Shown here: positions 43,769 to 51,367 of the stretch, piece after piece | How positions within the stretch are numbered: position 1 is the first letter of the stretch | Layout: each line of letters opens with the position of its first letter | DNA from: Paracoccus litorisediminis | GTDB taxonomy: Bacteria > Pseudomonadota > Alphaproteobacteria > Rhodobacterales > Rhodobacteraceae | DNA: 64,000 bases | Reading direction: 5' to 3' | Assembly (NCBI RefSeq): GCF_009711205.1 | Contig: NZ_WMIG01000001.1 | Location: forward strand, 372,001 to 436,000 | Translations under genes and position numbers: made by a program | Notes under the pieces: model-generated | What the model was told of the DNA's origin: nothing | The model's database searches: none | The model's input: the letters and a program-made list of their open reading frames with translations, nothing else

Positions 43769-44008
43769 TCAGATGATCTCGACGGCGTACTTCTCGATCA
43801 CGGTATTGGCCAGCAGGCCCTCGCACATGCGCGCGACTTCGGCCTTGGCCGCCTCGGCCTCGGTCGAGGTCAGGTCCAGCTCGATCACCTTGCCCTGACG
43901 CACGCCCGAGACACCTGCAAAACCAAGACCGCCAAGCGCGTGACGGATCGCCTCGCCCTGAGGGTCCAGAACACCGTCCTTCAGCATGATGGTGACGCGG
44001 GCTTTCAT
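43769..44008 (-). CDS. purS: Phosphoribosylformylglycinamidine synthase subunit PurS
   Basis: Small subunit of the three-protein FGAM synthase (PurL-PurQ-PurS) that makes formylglycinamidine ribotide in purine synthesis. It has 79 residues and starts MKARVTIMLKDGVLDPQGEAI. GFAGVSGVRQGKVIELDL and the final VIEKYAVE, typical of PurS, follow. It comes 11 bases after purC. The expected next gene, purQ, is not downstream; a terminator and a LysR gene are there instead. Confidence 0.95.
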   Translation of the reverse strand: MKARVTIMLKDGVLDPQGEAIRHALGGLGFAGVSGVRQGKVIELDLTSTEAEAAKAEVARMCEGLLANTVIEKYAVEII

Positions 44009-44019
44009 TGGCAGGCCTT

Positions 44020-44784
44020 TCAGTTGATCAGGGTAGGCTTGGTCAGGTTGGTCGTGTTGGCGGGCAGCAGACCCAGCCGACGGGCGACCTCGGTATAGGC
44101 GTCGGTCAGGCTGCCAAGGTCGCGACGGAACACGTCCTTATCCAGCTTCTGGCCGGTCTTGACGTCCCACAGGCGGCAGCTGTCGGGGCTGATTTCGTCA
44201 GCGACGACAAGGCGCATGAAATCGCCATCCCAGATCCGACCGATCTCGATCTTGAAGTCGATCAGCTTGATGCCGACGCCGAAGAACACACCGGCAAGGA
44301 AGTCGTTCACCCGCAGCGCAAGGCTGACGATGTCGTCCAGATCCTGCTGGCTGGCCCAGCCGAAGGCGATGACATATTCTTCCGAGACGAAGGGGTCGCC
44401 CAGCTCATCGTTCTTGAAGCTGTATTCGACGATCGGACGCGGCAGGGGCGTGCCCTCTTCCATGCCCAGACGCTTGGCGATCGAACCGGCAGCGAAGTTG
44501 CGCACGATCACTTCCAGCGGGATGATCTCGACCTGGCGGATCAGCTGCTCGCGCATGTTGATGCGGCGGATGAAGTGGTTCGGCACGCCGATATTGGTCA
44601 GCCCGGTCATGAAGAACTCGGACAGGCGGTTGTTCAGCACGCCCTTGCCTTCGATCGTGGCTTTCTTCTGGGCGTTGAAGGCGGTGGCATCGTCCTTGAA
44701 ATATTGGATCAGGGTGCCCGGCTCGGTGCCTTCGTAAAGGATCTTCGCCTTGCCTTCGTAGATTTTCTTGCGCCTTGGTGCCAT
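44020..44784 (-). CDS. purC: Phosphoribosylaminoimidazole-succinocarboxamide synthase (SAICAR synthase)
   Basis: Joins aspartate to CAIR with ATP in purine synthesis. It has 254 residues from the ATG at 44784. It starts [16 protein letters not shown], and the segments [20 protein letters not shown] and [15 protein letters not shown] are diagnostic. An open frame continues 24 codons upstream through a promoter and is not coding. The gene is divergent from the zeta-subunit gene, with a good promoter in the intergenic region. Confidence 0.97.
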   Translation of the reverse strand: MAPRRKKIYEGKAKILYEGTEPGTLIQYFKDDATAFNAQKKATIEGKGVLNNRLSEFFMTGLTNIGVPNHFIRRINMREQLIRQVEIIPLEVIVRNFAAGSIAKRLGMEEGTPLPRPIVEYSFKNDELGDPFVSEEYVIAFGWASQQDLDDIVSLALRVNDFLAGVFFGVGIKLIDFKIEIGRIWDGDFMRLVVADEISPDSCRLWDVKTGQKLDKDVFRRDLGSLTDAYTEVARRLGLLPANTTNLTKPTLIN

Positions 44785-44826
44785 GCTGCGCGTCTCCCGT
44801 CGCAAGGTCAGTGCTATTCCTCTGGG

Positions 44827-44856
44827 GCTATAGGGCAGAAACGGGGTCAGGGGCAA
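44827..44856 (-). promoter_or_regulatory. Candidate purC promoter
   Basis: On the minus strand TTGCCC (44856-44851) and TATAGC (44832-44827) are 18 bases apart, placing the start about 35 bases before the purC ATG. Confidence 0.5.
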
Positions 44857-44933
44857 TACGGGCTTGCGATCAGCAGCCCCGCGGGCATACCGTGAAGGGG
44901 TGTTTATCCGGACACGCGACGGGGAGGGCCGAC

Positions 44934-45248
44934 ATGACCACTTTCGACGACCGCGAACGCGCCTATGAGGCCCGCTTCGCCCGCGATGCGGAACTGAACT
45001 TCAAGGCCGAGGCGCGGCGCAACCGGCTGCTTGGCGAATGGGCAGCAGCACTTCTGGGCAAATCCGGCGACGATGCACGATCCTATGCGCTGACCGTGGT
45101 CACTTCCGATTTCGACGAGCCGGGCGATGAGGATGTCTTTCGCAAGCTGGCCAAGGACCTTGCCGACAAGACGGATGAGGCAACGATCCGCTCCAAGATG
45201 GTCGCATTGCGCGTCACCGCGCGCGAGCAGATCCTGAACGAGAACTGA
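44934..45248 (+). CDS. DUF1476 protein, F1F0-ATP synthase zeta subunit (F1 inhibitor) family
   Basis: A 104-residue helical protein starting [20 protein letters not shown], with the conserved [16 protein letters not shown]. This is the DUF1476 family whose Paracoccus denitrificans member is the zeta subunit, a natural inhibitor that blocks ATP hydrolysis by F1, acting through its N-terminal segment. I infer the same role here; in other alphaproteobacteria inhibition is weaker or absent. It is not in the atp operon (58-60.7 kb) or, as far as seen, near the F1 genes, which are not in the window. The start at 44934 is preceded by GGGGAGGG. Confidence 0.9.
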   Translation: MTTFDDRERAYEARFARDAELNFKAEARRNRLLGEWAAALLGKSGDDARSYALTVVTSDFDEPGDEDVFRKLAKDLADKTDEATIRSKMVALRVTAREQILNEN

Positions 45249-45272
45249 ACTTCAGCATCCAACCACCTGATA

Positions 45273-45296
45273 ACGCCCCGTTTCCGCGAGGCGTTC
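45273..45296. terminator. Weak hairpin between the zeta gene and the MATE gene
   Basis: AACGCC (45273-45278) and GGCGTT (45291-45296) could pair across 12 bases between the two convergent gene ends. There is no clear T-run. Confidence 0.35.
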
Positions 45297-45301
45297 GCAT
45301 G

Positions 45302-46618
45302 TCAGCCGGCGGCGGCCTCGACCCGCGGATACAGCCGCCACAGCGTCAGCCCGCGCAGCAGGCTTAGAACCATCAGCGCCGCCCACAGCCCGTGATTGCC
45401 GAACAGCCGTGGCAGCAGCACCAGCAGCGGCACATAGATCGCGACCGACAGGATCATCGCGCGGCGCATCTCTCGGGTCCGGGTGGCGCCGATGAAAATG
45501 CCATCCAGCATCCATGCCGCGATGCCGAAAAGCGGCGCGGCAACCACCCAAGGCAGATATTCCCGCGCCTCGGCCCGGACGCCGGGCGCGGTGGTCAGCA
45601 GGTCGATCAGCACCGGACCGCCAAGGCCAAAGACCAGCGCCAGCCCGACCGCGCCACCCACGCCCCATTGCGATGTCAGCCACGCCGCGCGCCGCAACCG
45701 GTCGGGACGGCGCGCACCGACCGCCTGCCCGACAAGCGATTCGGCGGCAAAGGCAAAGCCATCCAGCGCAAAGGCGGTGATCGACAGGAACTGCAGCAGC
45801 ACCTGATTGGCGGCCAGCGTCACATCGCCCTGCCCCGCCGCCATGAACATGAAGGTGGTAAAGCTGGCCTGCAGCAGCACCGAACGGATCATGATGTCGC
45901 CATTGACCTGCGCCATCTCGCGCAGGCGCTGCGCCGCCAGCCACCCGCCCCGCCGCAGCCCCAACCGCAGGGCATCGCGCGCGAACCACAGGCCCAGCGC
46001 CAGCCCCGACCACTCCGCGATCAGCGTGGCCAGCGCCACGCCGGGCACGCCCCAGCCAAGTCCCAGCACCAGCCACAGGTCCAGCGCCACGTTCAGCCCG
46101 TTCATCAGAAGTTGCAGGACAAGCACGGCGCGGGTCCGCTCCAGCGCGATCAGCCAGCCGGTGATGGCATAAAGCGCGATGGTAGCTGGCGCGCCCCAGA
46201 TGCGGATCGCCAGATATTGCCGGGCCAGCGCCTCGACCTCGGCGGATGCCGGGGCAAGGCGAAAGGCCGCAGCAAAGACCGCGCCTTGCAGCAGGATGAA
46301 ACCCAGCCCTGCCGCCAGCCCGATCGCCAAGGCCCGCAGCAGATGCGCCCCGGTCTCGCCGACCTCGCCCGCGCCATGCGACTGCGCGACCAGCCCCGAG
46401 GTGCCCATGCGCAGAAAGCCGAAGATCCAGTAGATCGAGGTCAGGATCACCGCCCCGATGCCCACCGCACCGATCGGCGCGGCCTGCCCCAGCTGGCCGA
46501 CGACGCCGGTATCGACCGCCCCCAGCAGCGGCACGGTCGCATTCGAGATGACGATGGGCAGCGCAATGGCCAGAACGCGGCGATGCGTCAACGCGCGCCC
46601 GGCCCCGACCCCGGTCAT
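45302..46618 (-). CDS. MATE-family (DinF-like) multidrug/toxin efflux protein
   Basis: A 438-residue inner-membrane protein of about 12 helices in two homologous halves. It starts RRVLAIALPIVISNATVPLLGAVDTGVVG, the DinF-type MATE start; the second half opens with QVNGDIMIRSVLLQASF and contains LDGFAFAAESLVGQAVGA. Such proteins export cationic compounds in exchange for Na+ or H+. It starts four bases after a thioesterase gene, so it is in the same operon; the link between the two activities is unknown. Confidence 0.9.
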   Translation of the reverse strand: MTGVGAGRALTHRRVLAIALPIVISNATVPLLGAVDTGVVGQLGQAAPIGAVGIGAVILTSIYWIFGFLRMGTSGLVAQSHGAGEVGETGAHLLRALAIGLAAGLGFILLQGAVFAAAFRLAPASAEVEALARQYLAIRIWGAPATIALYAITGWLIALERTRAVLVLQLLMNGLNVALDLWLVLGLGWGVPGVALATLIAEWSGLALGLWFARDALRLGLRRGGWLAAQRLREMAQVNGDIMIRSVLLQASFTTFMFMAAGQGDVTLAANQVLLQFLSITAFALDGFAFAAESLVGQAVGARRPDRLRRAAWLTSQWGVGGAVGLALVFGLGGPVLIDLLTTAPGVRAEAREYLPWVVAAPLFGIAAWMLDGIFIGATRTREMRRAMILSVAIYVPLLVLLPRLFGNHGLWAALMVLSLLRGLTLWRLYPRVEAAAG

Positions 46619-46622
46619 GACA

Positions 46623-47126
46623 TCAGTCGCTTTGCGGCATCAGGAAATGCCCGGTCGCCTGCGCGAACAGCTTGGTGCGCTGATCCTGCCATGCCTCGAC
46701 CTGCACGCTGGCATAGCGCCGCCCCGAGCGCACGACCTTGGCCCGCGCATAGGCGTCGCGCGGCAGGCCCGAACGCAGGTAGTCGACGGTGAAGTCGATG
46801 GTCTTGGGCAGGCGCGGCATGGTTTCCGGCACGTCGGCATCCGGGGCGATACGCCCTTGCTCCATATCCTCCCAGATCGCGGACCATGTCAGTTCGACAA
46901 TCGCCGCGACCTCAAGAAAGGCCGCCGTCGCGCCGCCATGGATGGCGGGCAGCATCGGATTGCCGATCAGCTTTTCGTCAAAGGGCAGGATCGCGGTCAG
47001 CTCATCCCCGCGGCGGTCGAACTGGATGCCCAGCCAGCGGATATAGGGCACACCGGCGAACAGCGCGTTCAGCGTGGTGTTGCGGCGGTTCTTGATCGCG
47101 GCCAGCGGTTCGTTGCGGTCCATCAT
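46623..47126 (-). CDS. Hotdog-fold thioesterase (PaaI-like), first paralogue
   Basis: A 167-residue PaaI-type thioesterase starting at MMDRNEP, one base after the stop of the next thioesterase gene. The signature HGGATAAFLEVAA (the hotdog helix) and TIDFTVDYLRSGLPRD are present. The catalytic Asp or Glu of related enzymes could be Glu in FLEVAA. It hydrolyses acyl-CoA; the acyl group is unknown. It forms an operon with the second thioesterase and the MATE gene. The open frame upstream overlaps that gene and is not used. Confidence 0.87.
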   Translation of the reverse strand: MMDRNEPLAAIKNRRNTTLNALFAGVPYIRWLGIQFDRRGDELTAILPFDEKLIGNPMLPAIHGGATAAFLEVAAIVELTWSAIWEDMEQGRIAPDADVPETMPRLPKTIDFTVDYLRSGLPRDAYARAKVVRSGRRYASVQVEAWQDQRTKLFAQATGHFLMPQSD

Positions 47127-47127
47127 C

Positions 47128-47565
47128 TTAGCGCCCGCAGGTAAAGGCCCCGGTGGCGGATGCCACGGGCCGGGTTTCGTCCTCGTCCATCGCCCATGCG
47201 CGCACAAAGGCAACCGAGCGGGTGACATGATAGCATTCGGCACGGGCCTTGATCCCCTGCCGGGGCGTGGCGCTGCGCATGTAGTCGATGCGCAGGTCAA
47301 TGGTCGCGGTGACATTCGGCCCCTCGGGATGGGACATCACTGCCGCGCCACAGCAGGTATCCATCAAGGCCGAGATCACGCCGCCATGGATCACCCCGCT
47401 GCGCGGATCACCGACCAGATCCGGGTTCCACGGCAGGGAAATCACCGCCCCTCCCGGCGTCAGCTCGTCCAGCGACATGCCAAGGGCGCGGGCATGGGGA
47501 ATGGCCTCGATGAACTGGCGGGCAATGCGGTGCTGCTGTTGGTCGGTGGTTTCCTTGGCCATCAT
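47128..47565 (-). CDS. Hotdog-fold thioesterase (PaaI-like), second paralogue
   Basis: A 145-residue PaaI-like thioesterase. The core [17 protein letters not shown] has Asp at the catalytic position, and [18 protein letters not shown] is the following strand. It is about equally long and clearly related to its neighbour at 46623, but the two differ at the catalytic site (Glu-type versus Asp-type), suggesting different substrates. The gene opens the three-gene operon and is divergent from the first MerR gene. Confidence 0.88.
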   Translation of the reverse strand: MMAKETTDQQQHRIARQFIEAIPHARALGMSLDELTPGGAVISLPWNPDLVGDPRSGVIHGGVISALMDTCCGAAVMSHPEGPNVTATIDLRIDYMRSATPRQGIKARAECYHVTRSVAFVRAWAMDEDETRPVASATGAFTCGR

Positions 47566-47696
47566 TTTCCCTTGCAGTTCATGGATTCGCGCCAGCTTGG
47601 CCTACGGGTCAATATGTCACAAGTCGGCATGACGTCGCGTGGTTGAGTTTGCGCCGACCCTCGGTTAGGCTCTGCTCAATCCTGACGGGATCTTCC

Positions 47697-48098
47697 ATGA
47701 CAGACGACGATTACATCAGTTTCAAAGAGATGTGCGCACGTTTCGACGTGACCCCGCGCACGCTGCGCTATTACGAATATATCGAGCTGCTCAGCCCCAA
47801 GAAGGAAGGCCGCTCACGCTTCTATGGCGCCCGAGAGATCGCGCGCATGAAGCTGATCCTGCGCGGCCGACGCTTCGGCTTCTCGCTTGAGGATATTCGG
47901 CAATGGCTGCTCATCTATGGCGAGAAAGGGACGCAGGAACAGTACCGCGTCTGGGTCGACCTGGCCAATCGCCAGCTTGAGGTGCTCAACCAGCAGCGAT
48001 CCGAGATCGATAACGCGATCACCGATCTGGGCGAACTTAGGGACGAAACCCTGCGCCTGCTGGATAAAATGGACGAAGGCGACCAGAAGTCGGCCTAG
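47697..48098 (+). CDS. MerR-family regulator, first of two tandem paralogues
   Basis: A 133-residue MerR protein. The HTH is FKEMCARFDVTPRTLRYYEYI, followed by SRFYGAREIARMKLILRGRRFGFSLEDIRQ and a coiled-coil dimer helix near 80-125. There is no C-terminal metal-binding Cys, so the signal is probably not a metal. The start is the ATG at 47697; upstream codons do not resemble MerR. A strong terminator follows. It is very similar in layout to the second MerR gene 180 bases downstream. Confidence 0.92.
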   Translation: MTDDDYISFKEMCARFDVTPRTLRYYEYIELLSPKKEGRSRFYGAREIARMKLILRGRRFGFSLEDIRQWLLIYGEKGTQEQYRVWVDLANRQLEVLNQQRSEIDNAITDLGELRDETLRLLDKMDEGDQKSA

Positions 48099-48133
48099 GT
48101 CCGTTTCAGCCACCCCACGCACAACGCATTGAT

Positions 48134-48167
48134 AAGGCGGCGTATCATCCCTGATGCGTCGCCTTTT
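48134..48167 (+). terminator. Rho-independent terminator of the first MerR gene
   Basis: AAGGCGGCGTATCA (48134-48147) pairs with TGATGCGTCGCCTT (48152-48165) with two G-U pairs, a four-base loop, and TTTT at 48164-48167. Confidence 0.88.
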
Positions 48168-48212
48168 CCTTTGCCCGGAACCGGTCTTGAACTTATGACG
48201 CCACGTCGCAGC

Positions 48213-48240
48213 TTACGTGAACGTAAACCGCGCATATAGT
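48213..48240 (+). promoter_or_regulatory. Promoter and MerR-type operator of the second MerR/acyl-CoA dehydrogenase unit
   Basis: TTACG-TGAA-CGTAA (48213-48226) is a perfect 5-bp inverted repeat. A -10-like TATAGT lies at 48235-48240, and TTACGT in the repeat takes the -35 position (16-base spacing). Regulators related to LiuR bind TTACG-type palindromes, so this is likely an autoregulatory site. Confidence 0.6.
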
Positions 48241-48278
48241 CATCCTCACAGCATCTGGAGCCTTGGGGAGGGACGGCC

Positions 48279-48680
48279 ATGAGCGATCGGTCAATGACCA
48301 TCCGCGAAATGTGTGACGAATATGATGTCACGCCACGCACCTTGCGCTTCTATGAATCACGCGAGTTGATTTTTCCCGAACGGCGCGGGCTGAACCGCTT
48401 TTACAACCGCGTCGACCGGGCCCGGCTGAAGCTGATCCTGCGCGGCAAGCGCTTCGGCTTTTCGCTGGAACAGATCCGCCAGCTTCTGGAACTTTACGAC
48501 CCGGCCGAGCGCAACGTGACCCAGACACGGGCGATCATCGACACCGCGCGTGAGCGCCTATCCGACATGGAGCGCCAGCAGACCGAGCTGGCCGCCGCCA
48601 TCGCCGACCTGCGCCAGCAGATCGCCGAGGGCGAGCTGTGGCTTCAAGACCTGCAATCCGGCAACCGCCAATCTGCCTGA
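48279..48680 (+). CDS. MerR-family regulator, second tandem paralogue, upstream of fatty-acid degradation genes
   Basis: A 133-residue MerR protein. It starts MTIREMCDEYDVTPRTLRFYESREL, keeps NRFYNRVDRARLKLILRGKRFGFSLEQIRQ, and has a coiled-coil end. It is 15 bases before the acyl-CoA dehydrogenase gene and probably shares its mRNA. The pattern suggests a LiuR-like regulator of acyl-CoA catabolism. No metal-binding cysteines are present. The ribosome site is GGGGAGGGA. Confidence 0.92.
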   Translation: MSDRSMTIREMCDEYDVTPRTLRFYESRELIFPERRGLNRFYNRVDRARLKLILRGKRFGFSLEQIRQLLELYDPAERNVTQTRAIIDTARERLSDMERQQTELAAAIADLRQQIAEGELWLQDLQSGNRQSA

Positions 48681-48695
48681 ATTCCCGGAGGACAC

Positions 48696-50474
48696 ATGAC
48701 TGCCTATAACGCCCCCGTCCGCGACATCCAGTTCGTGCTGCATGATCTGCTGCAGATCTCGCAGCAGGATCTTGCCGGTCATGCCGATCTGGACCGGGAA
48801 TTCACCCAGGCTGTGCTTGAAGCTGCGGGCAAACTGGCCTCCGAGGTGCTGGCGCCGCTGAACATCATCGGCGACCAGCAAGGCTGCAAGCTGGAAAACG
48901 GCATCGTCCGCACCCCCGAGGGCTTCAAGGGTGCCTTCGATCAGATGCGCGACGGCGGCTGGACCGCGCTGGACTGCGATCCGGAATTTGGCGGCCAAGG
49001 CATGCCCAAGGTCATCGGCTGCGCCACGGGCGAGCTGTTCTCGGCCGCCAACGTCGCCTTCACCATGTATCAGGGCCTGACCCACGGTGCCTACTCGGCC
49101 ATCCACACCCATGGCACGGATGAGCAGAAGGCAATGTACCTGCCCAAGATGGTCAGCTGCGAATGGACCGGCACGATGAACCTGACCGAGCCGCATGCCG
49201 GCACGGATCTGGGTCTGCTGCGCACCCGCGCCGAACCGCAAGAGGATGGCAGCTACCTGATTTCCGGGCAGAAGATCTTCATCTCGGCCGGCGATCACGA
49301 CATGTCGGAAAACATCATCCACCTGGTCCTTGCGAAGGCACCGGGCGGCGGCGAAAGCACCAAGGGCATCTCGCTGTTCATCGTGCCGAAATTCCTTGTG
49401 AACGCGGATGGCTCGCTGGGCGACCGAAACTCGCTTTCCGTCGGCAGCCTTGAGCACAAGATGGGCATCCACGGCAACTCGACCTGCGTGATGAACTATG
49501 ATGGTGCCAAGGGCTGGCTGCTGGGCGACCTGCACAAAGGCATGCGCGCCATGTTCACCATGATGAACGAGGCCCGTCTGGGCGTCGGCCTGCAAGGTCT
49601 CGCGGTCGCCGATGCCGCCTATCAGAATGCCGTCGCCTATGCTTGCGATCGCCTGCAAGGGCGCGCGATCACCGGTGCCGCCCGCCCCGATGCGCCGGCC
49701 GATCCGCTGATCGTCCACCCCGACATCCGTCGCAACCTGATGGATCAGAAAAGCTTCGTCGAAGGTGCCCGCGCCCTGATCGCATGGTGCGCCCATCTGA
49801 TCGACCGCAGCCATCTGGCAGGTGATGCCGAGGCCGAGGCGCTGGTCTCGCTGCTGATCCCGGTGGTCAAGGGTTTCCTGACCGACAAGGGCTTCGACAC
49901 GGCAGTTCAGGCCCAGCAGGTCTTTGGCGGCCATGGCTATATCGAGGAACACGGCATGTCGCAGTTCGTCCGCGACGCCCGTATCACCATGATCTACGAA
50001 GGCGCGAATGGCGTGCAGGCCCTTGACCTAGTCGGGCGCAAGCTGGCGGCCGATGGCGGCAAGCCGATGATGGCCTTCTTTGAACTGGTCAAAGGCACGA
50101 TCAAGGCCCATGAAGCCGATGAGGAGCTGCGCGCGGGCTTCCTTGAGCCGCTCAAGGCTGCGTCGAAGGACCTGCAGACCGCGACGATGTATTTCGTCGA
50201 GCAAGGGATGAAGAATCCGAACGCGGCACTCTCCGGGTCTTACGATTTCATGCACCTGTTCGGTCATGTCGCCTTTGGTCTGGTCTGGACCCGCATGGCC
50301 GCTGCCGCCCGTCAGGCCCTTGCATCCGGCGCATCCGACCGCGACTTCTATCAAAGCAAGATCGCGACGGGGCGCTACTACATGAGCCGCCAGCTTCCGG
50401 CCACCGCAACCCATCTGGCGCGGATCCGCACTGGCAGCGAGCCGGTCATGGCACTGGCTGAGGACCAGTTCTGA
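48696..50474 (+). CDS. Acyl-CoA dehydrogenase of the long (about 590-residue) type
   Basis: FAD enzyme that introduces a 2,3 double bond into acyl-CoA. The 592-residue protein has the usual dehydrogenase core ([17 protein letters not shown], then [18 protein letters not shown]) with the catalytic Glu in [14 protein letters not shown], plus an extra C-terminal domain. This long type includes fatty acyl-CoA dehydrogenases and the methylmercaptopropionyl-CoA dehydrogenase DmdC of Rhodobacterales. Sequence alone does not separate them. The genetic context (thiolase, hydratase/dehydrogenase) favours beta-oxidation. Confidence 0.9.
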   Translation: MTAYNAPVRDIQFVLHDLLQISQQDLAGHADLDREFTQAVLEAAGKLASEVLAPLNIIGDQQGCKLENGIVRTPEGFKGAFDQMRDGGWTALDCDPEFGGQGMPKVIGCATGELFSAANVAFTMYQGLTHGAYSAIHTHGTDEQKAMYLPKMVSCEWTGTMNLTEPHAGTDLGLLRTRAEPQEDGSYLISGQKIFISAGDHDMSENIIHLVLAKAPGGGESTKGISLFIVPKFLVNADGSLGDRNSLSVGSLEHKMGIHGNSTCVMNYDGAKGWLLGDLHKGMRAMFTMMNEARLGVGLQGLAVADAAYQNAVAYACDRLQGRAITGAARPDAPADPLIVHPDIRRNLMDQKSFVEGARALIAWCAHLIDRSHLAGDAEAEALVSLLIPVVKGFLTDKGFDTAVQAQQVFGGHGYIEEHGMSQFVRDARITMIYEGANGVQALDLVGRKLAADGGKPMMAFFELVKGTIKAHEADEELRAGFLEPLKAASKDLQTATMYFVEQGMKNPNAALSGSYDFMHLFGHVAFGLVWTRMAAAARQALASGASDRDFYQSKIATGRYYMSRQLPATATHLARIRTGSEPVMALAEDQF

Positions 50475-50501
50475 ACCGTAACGCCAACTGAAGGCGCAGC
50501 A

Positions 50502-50524
50502 TGGGTATTTAAGAAACGAAGAAG
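50502..50524 (+). repeat. Dispersed 3'-end motif, copy 6
   Basis: TGGGTATTTAAGAAACGAAG and following bases, in sense orientation 28 bases after the acyl-CoA dehydrogenase stop; the best match to the consensus. Confidence 0.75.
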
Positions 50525-50533
50525 TCGTGAGGT

Positions 50534-50580
50534 GTCGACCCCGGATCATCGGGCAGACACTGCCGGATATCCGGGGCGAC
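50534..50580. repeat. Long stem-loop between motif copies 6 and 7
   Basis: GTCG with a bulged A, then CCCCGGAT (50539-50546), a bulged C, and ATCGGGCAG (50548-50556) can pair with CTGCCGGAT (50560-50568), ATCCGGGG (50569-50576) and CGAC. This makes about 21 bp with one mismatch and an ACA loop. TTCTCCGTTTGCGG directly follows, resembling the tail of the inverted motif. No T-run of terminator type follows. Confidence 0.7.
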
Positions 50581-50661
50581 TTCTCCGTTTGCGGTCATCG
50601 GCTCCCCAGCCTGTACCGCGATGCCCACGCTAGCGCCTGTCGGTTAACAAACGCCTAACGA

Positions 50662-50684
50662 TTTCTCCGTTTCAAAAATACCCA
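50662..50684 (-). repeat. Dispersed 3'-end motif, copy 7
   Basis: Reads TGGGTATTTTTGAAACGGAG on the minus strand and faces copy 6 across 137 bases. It lies 42 bases before the GST start codon, on the opposite strand to that gene. Confidence 0.7.
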
Positions 50685-50725
50685 ACTGCAACCGCGACAT
50701 CCGCGACACCTGCGAAAGAGGGCCA

Positions 50726-51367
50726 ATGACGGCAGAGCTTCATTGTTTCGGAGAATCCGGCCATTCCTACAAAGTGGCGCTGTTCATGCAGCTTGCGGGT
50801 TATGATTGGCGGCCGATCTTTGTGGATTTCTTTGGCGGCGCGACCCGCAGCACGGAATACCGCGCGCTGAACGAGATGGGCGAGGCCCCGGTTTTTATCG
50901 AGGGCGGCCAGGCGCTGACCCAGTCGGGTGTCATCCTGCTGCATCTGGCGGAAAAGACCGGCCAATTCCTTGACGGCGACCGCAACGAGATCCTGCGCTG
51001 GCTGTTCTGGGACAACCATAAGGGGTCGGGGCAATTCGGGACGCTGCGCTTCTTGACGAACTTTCTGCCGCCGGAAAAGCGCCCCGCCGAAGTGATCGCC
51101 TTCATGCAGGGCCGCGTCCGCGCGGCGCTGAAGACCCTCGATACCCATCTTTCAGGCCGCGACTGGCTGGCGGGCGATGCCCTGACCGTCGCCGACCTGT
51201 CTTGCTGCGGCTATCTTTTCTATACCGAGCCCTTCGGTTTCGACCGTGCCGAATGGTCCCATATTGATGCCTGGCTGACGCGCATTCAGACGCAGCCCGG
51301 CTGGAAACACCCCTATGACCTGATGCCCGGCAATCCTGCCGACCGGGCCGCGAAGGAGGACGCATGA
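50726..51367 (+). CDS. Glutathione S-transferase family protein
   Basis: A 213-residue GST. The thioredoxin-like N-terminal domain begins ELHCFGESGHSYKVALFMQL, with an EAPVFIEG strand and LTQSGVILLHLAEK as glutathione-site motif. An all-helical domain follows with ALTVADLSCCGYLF. Its position in front of a thiolase gene (ATGA overlap), ahead of the cupin and FadJ genes, suggests a role in detoxifying or transforming an acyl or aldehyde intermediate. The specific role is unknown. Confidence 0.88.
   Translation: MTAELHCFGESGHSYKVALFMQLAGYDWRPIFVDFFGGATRSTEYRALNEMGEAPVFIEGGQALTQSGVILLHLAEKTGQFLDGDRNEILRWLFWDNHKGSGQFGTLRFLTNFLPPEKRPAEVIAFMQGRVRAALKTLDTHLSGRDWLAGDALTVADLSCCGYLFYTEPFGFDRAEWSHIDAWLTRIQTQPGWKHPYDLMPGNPADRAAKEDA

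Noticed and set aside
45392..46792. 466-codon Gln/Arg/His-rich frame opposite the MATE gene
   Set aside because: Composition is that of a reverse-complement of a membrane protein; the minus-strand MATE gene explains the sequence.
48696..50474. DmdC-specific assignment (dimethylsulfoniopropionate pathway)
   Set aside because: The long dehydrogenase type fits, but no dmdA, dmdB or dmdD gene is near, so the general name is safer.
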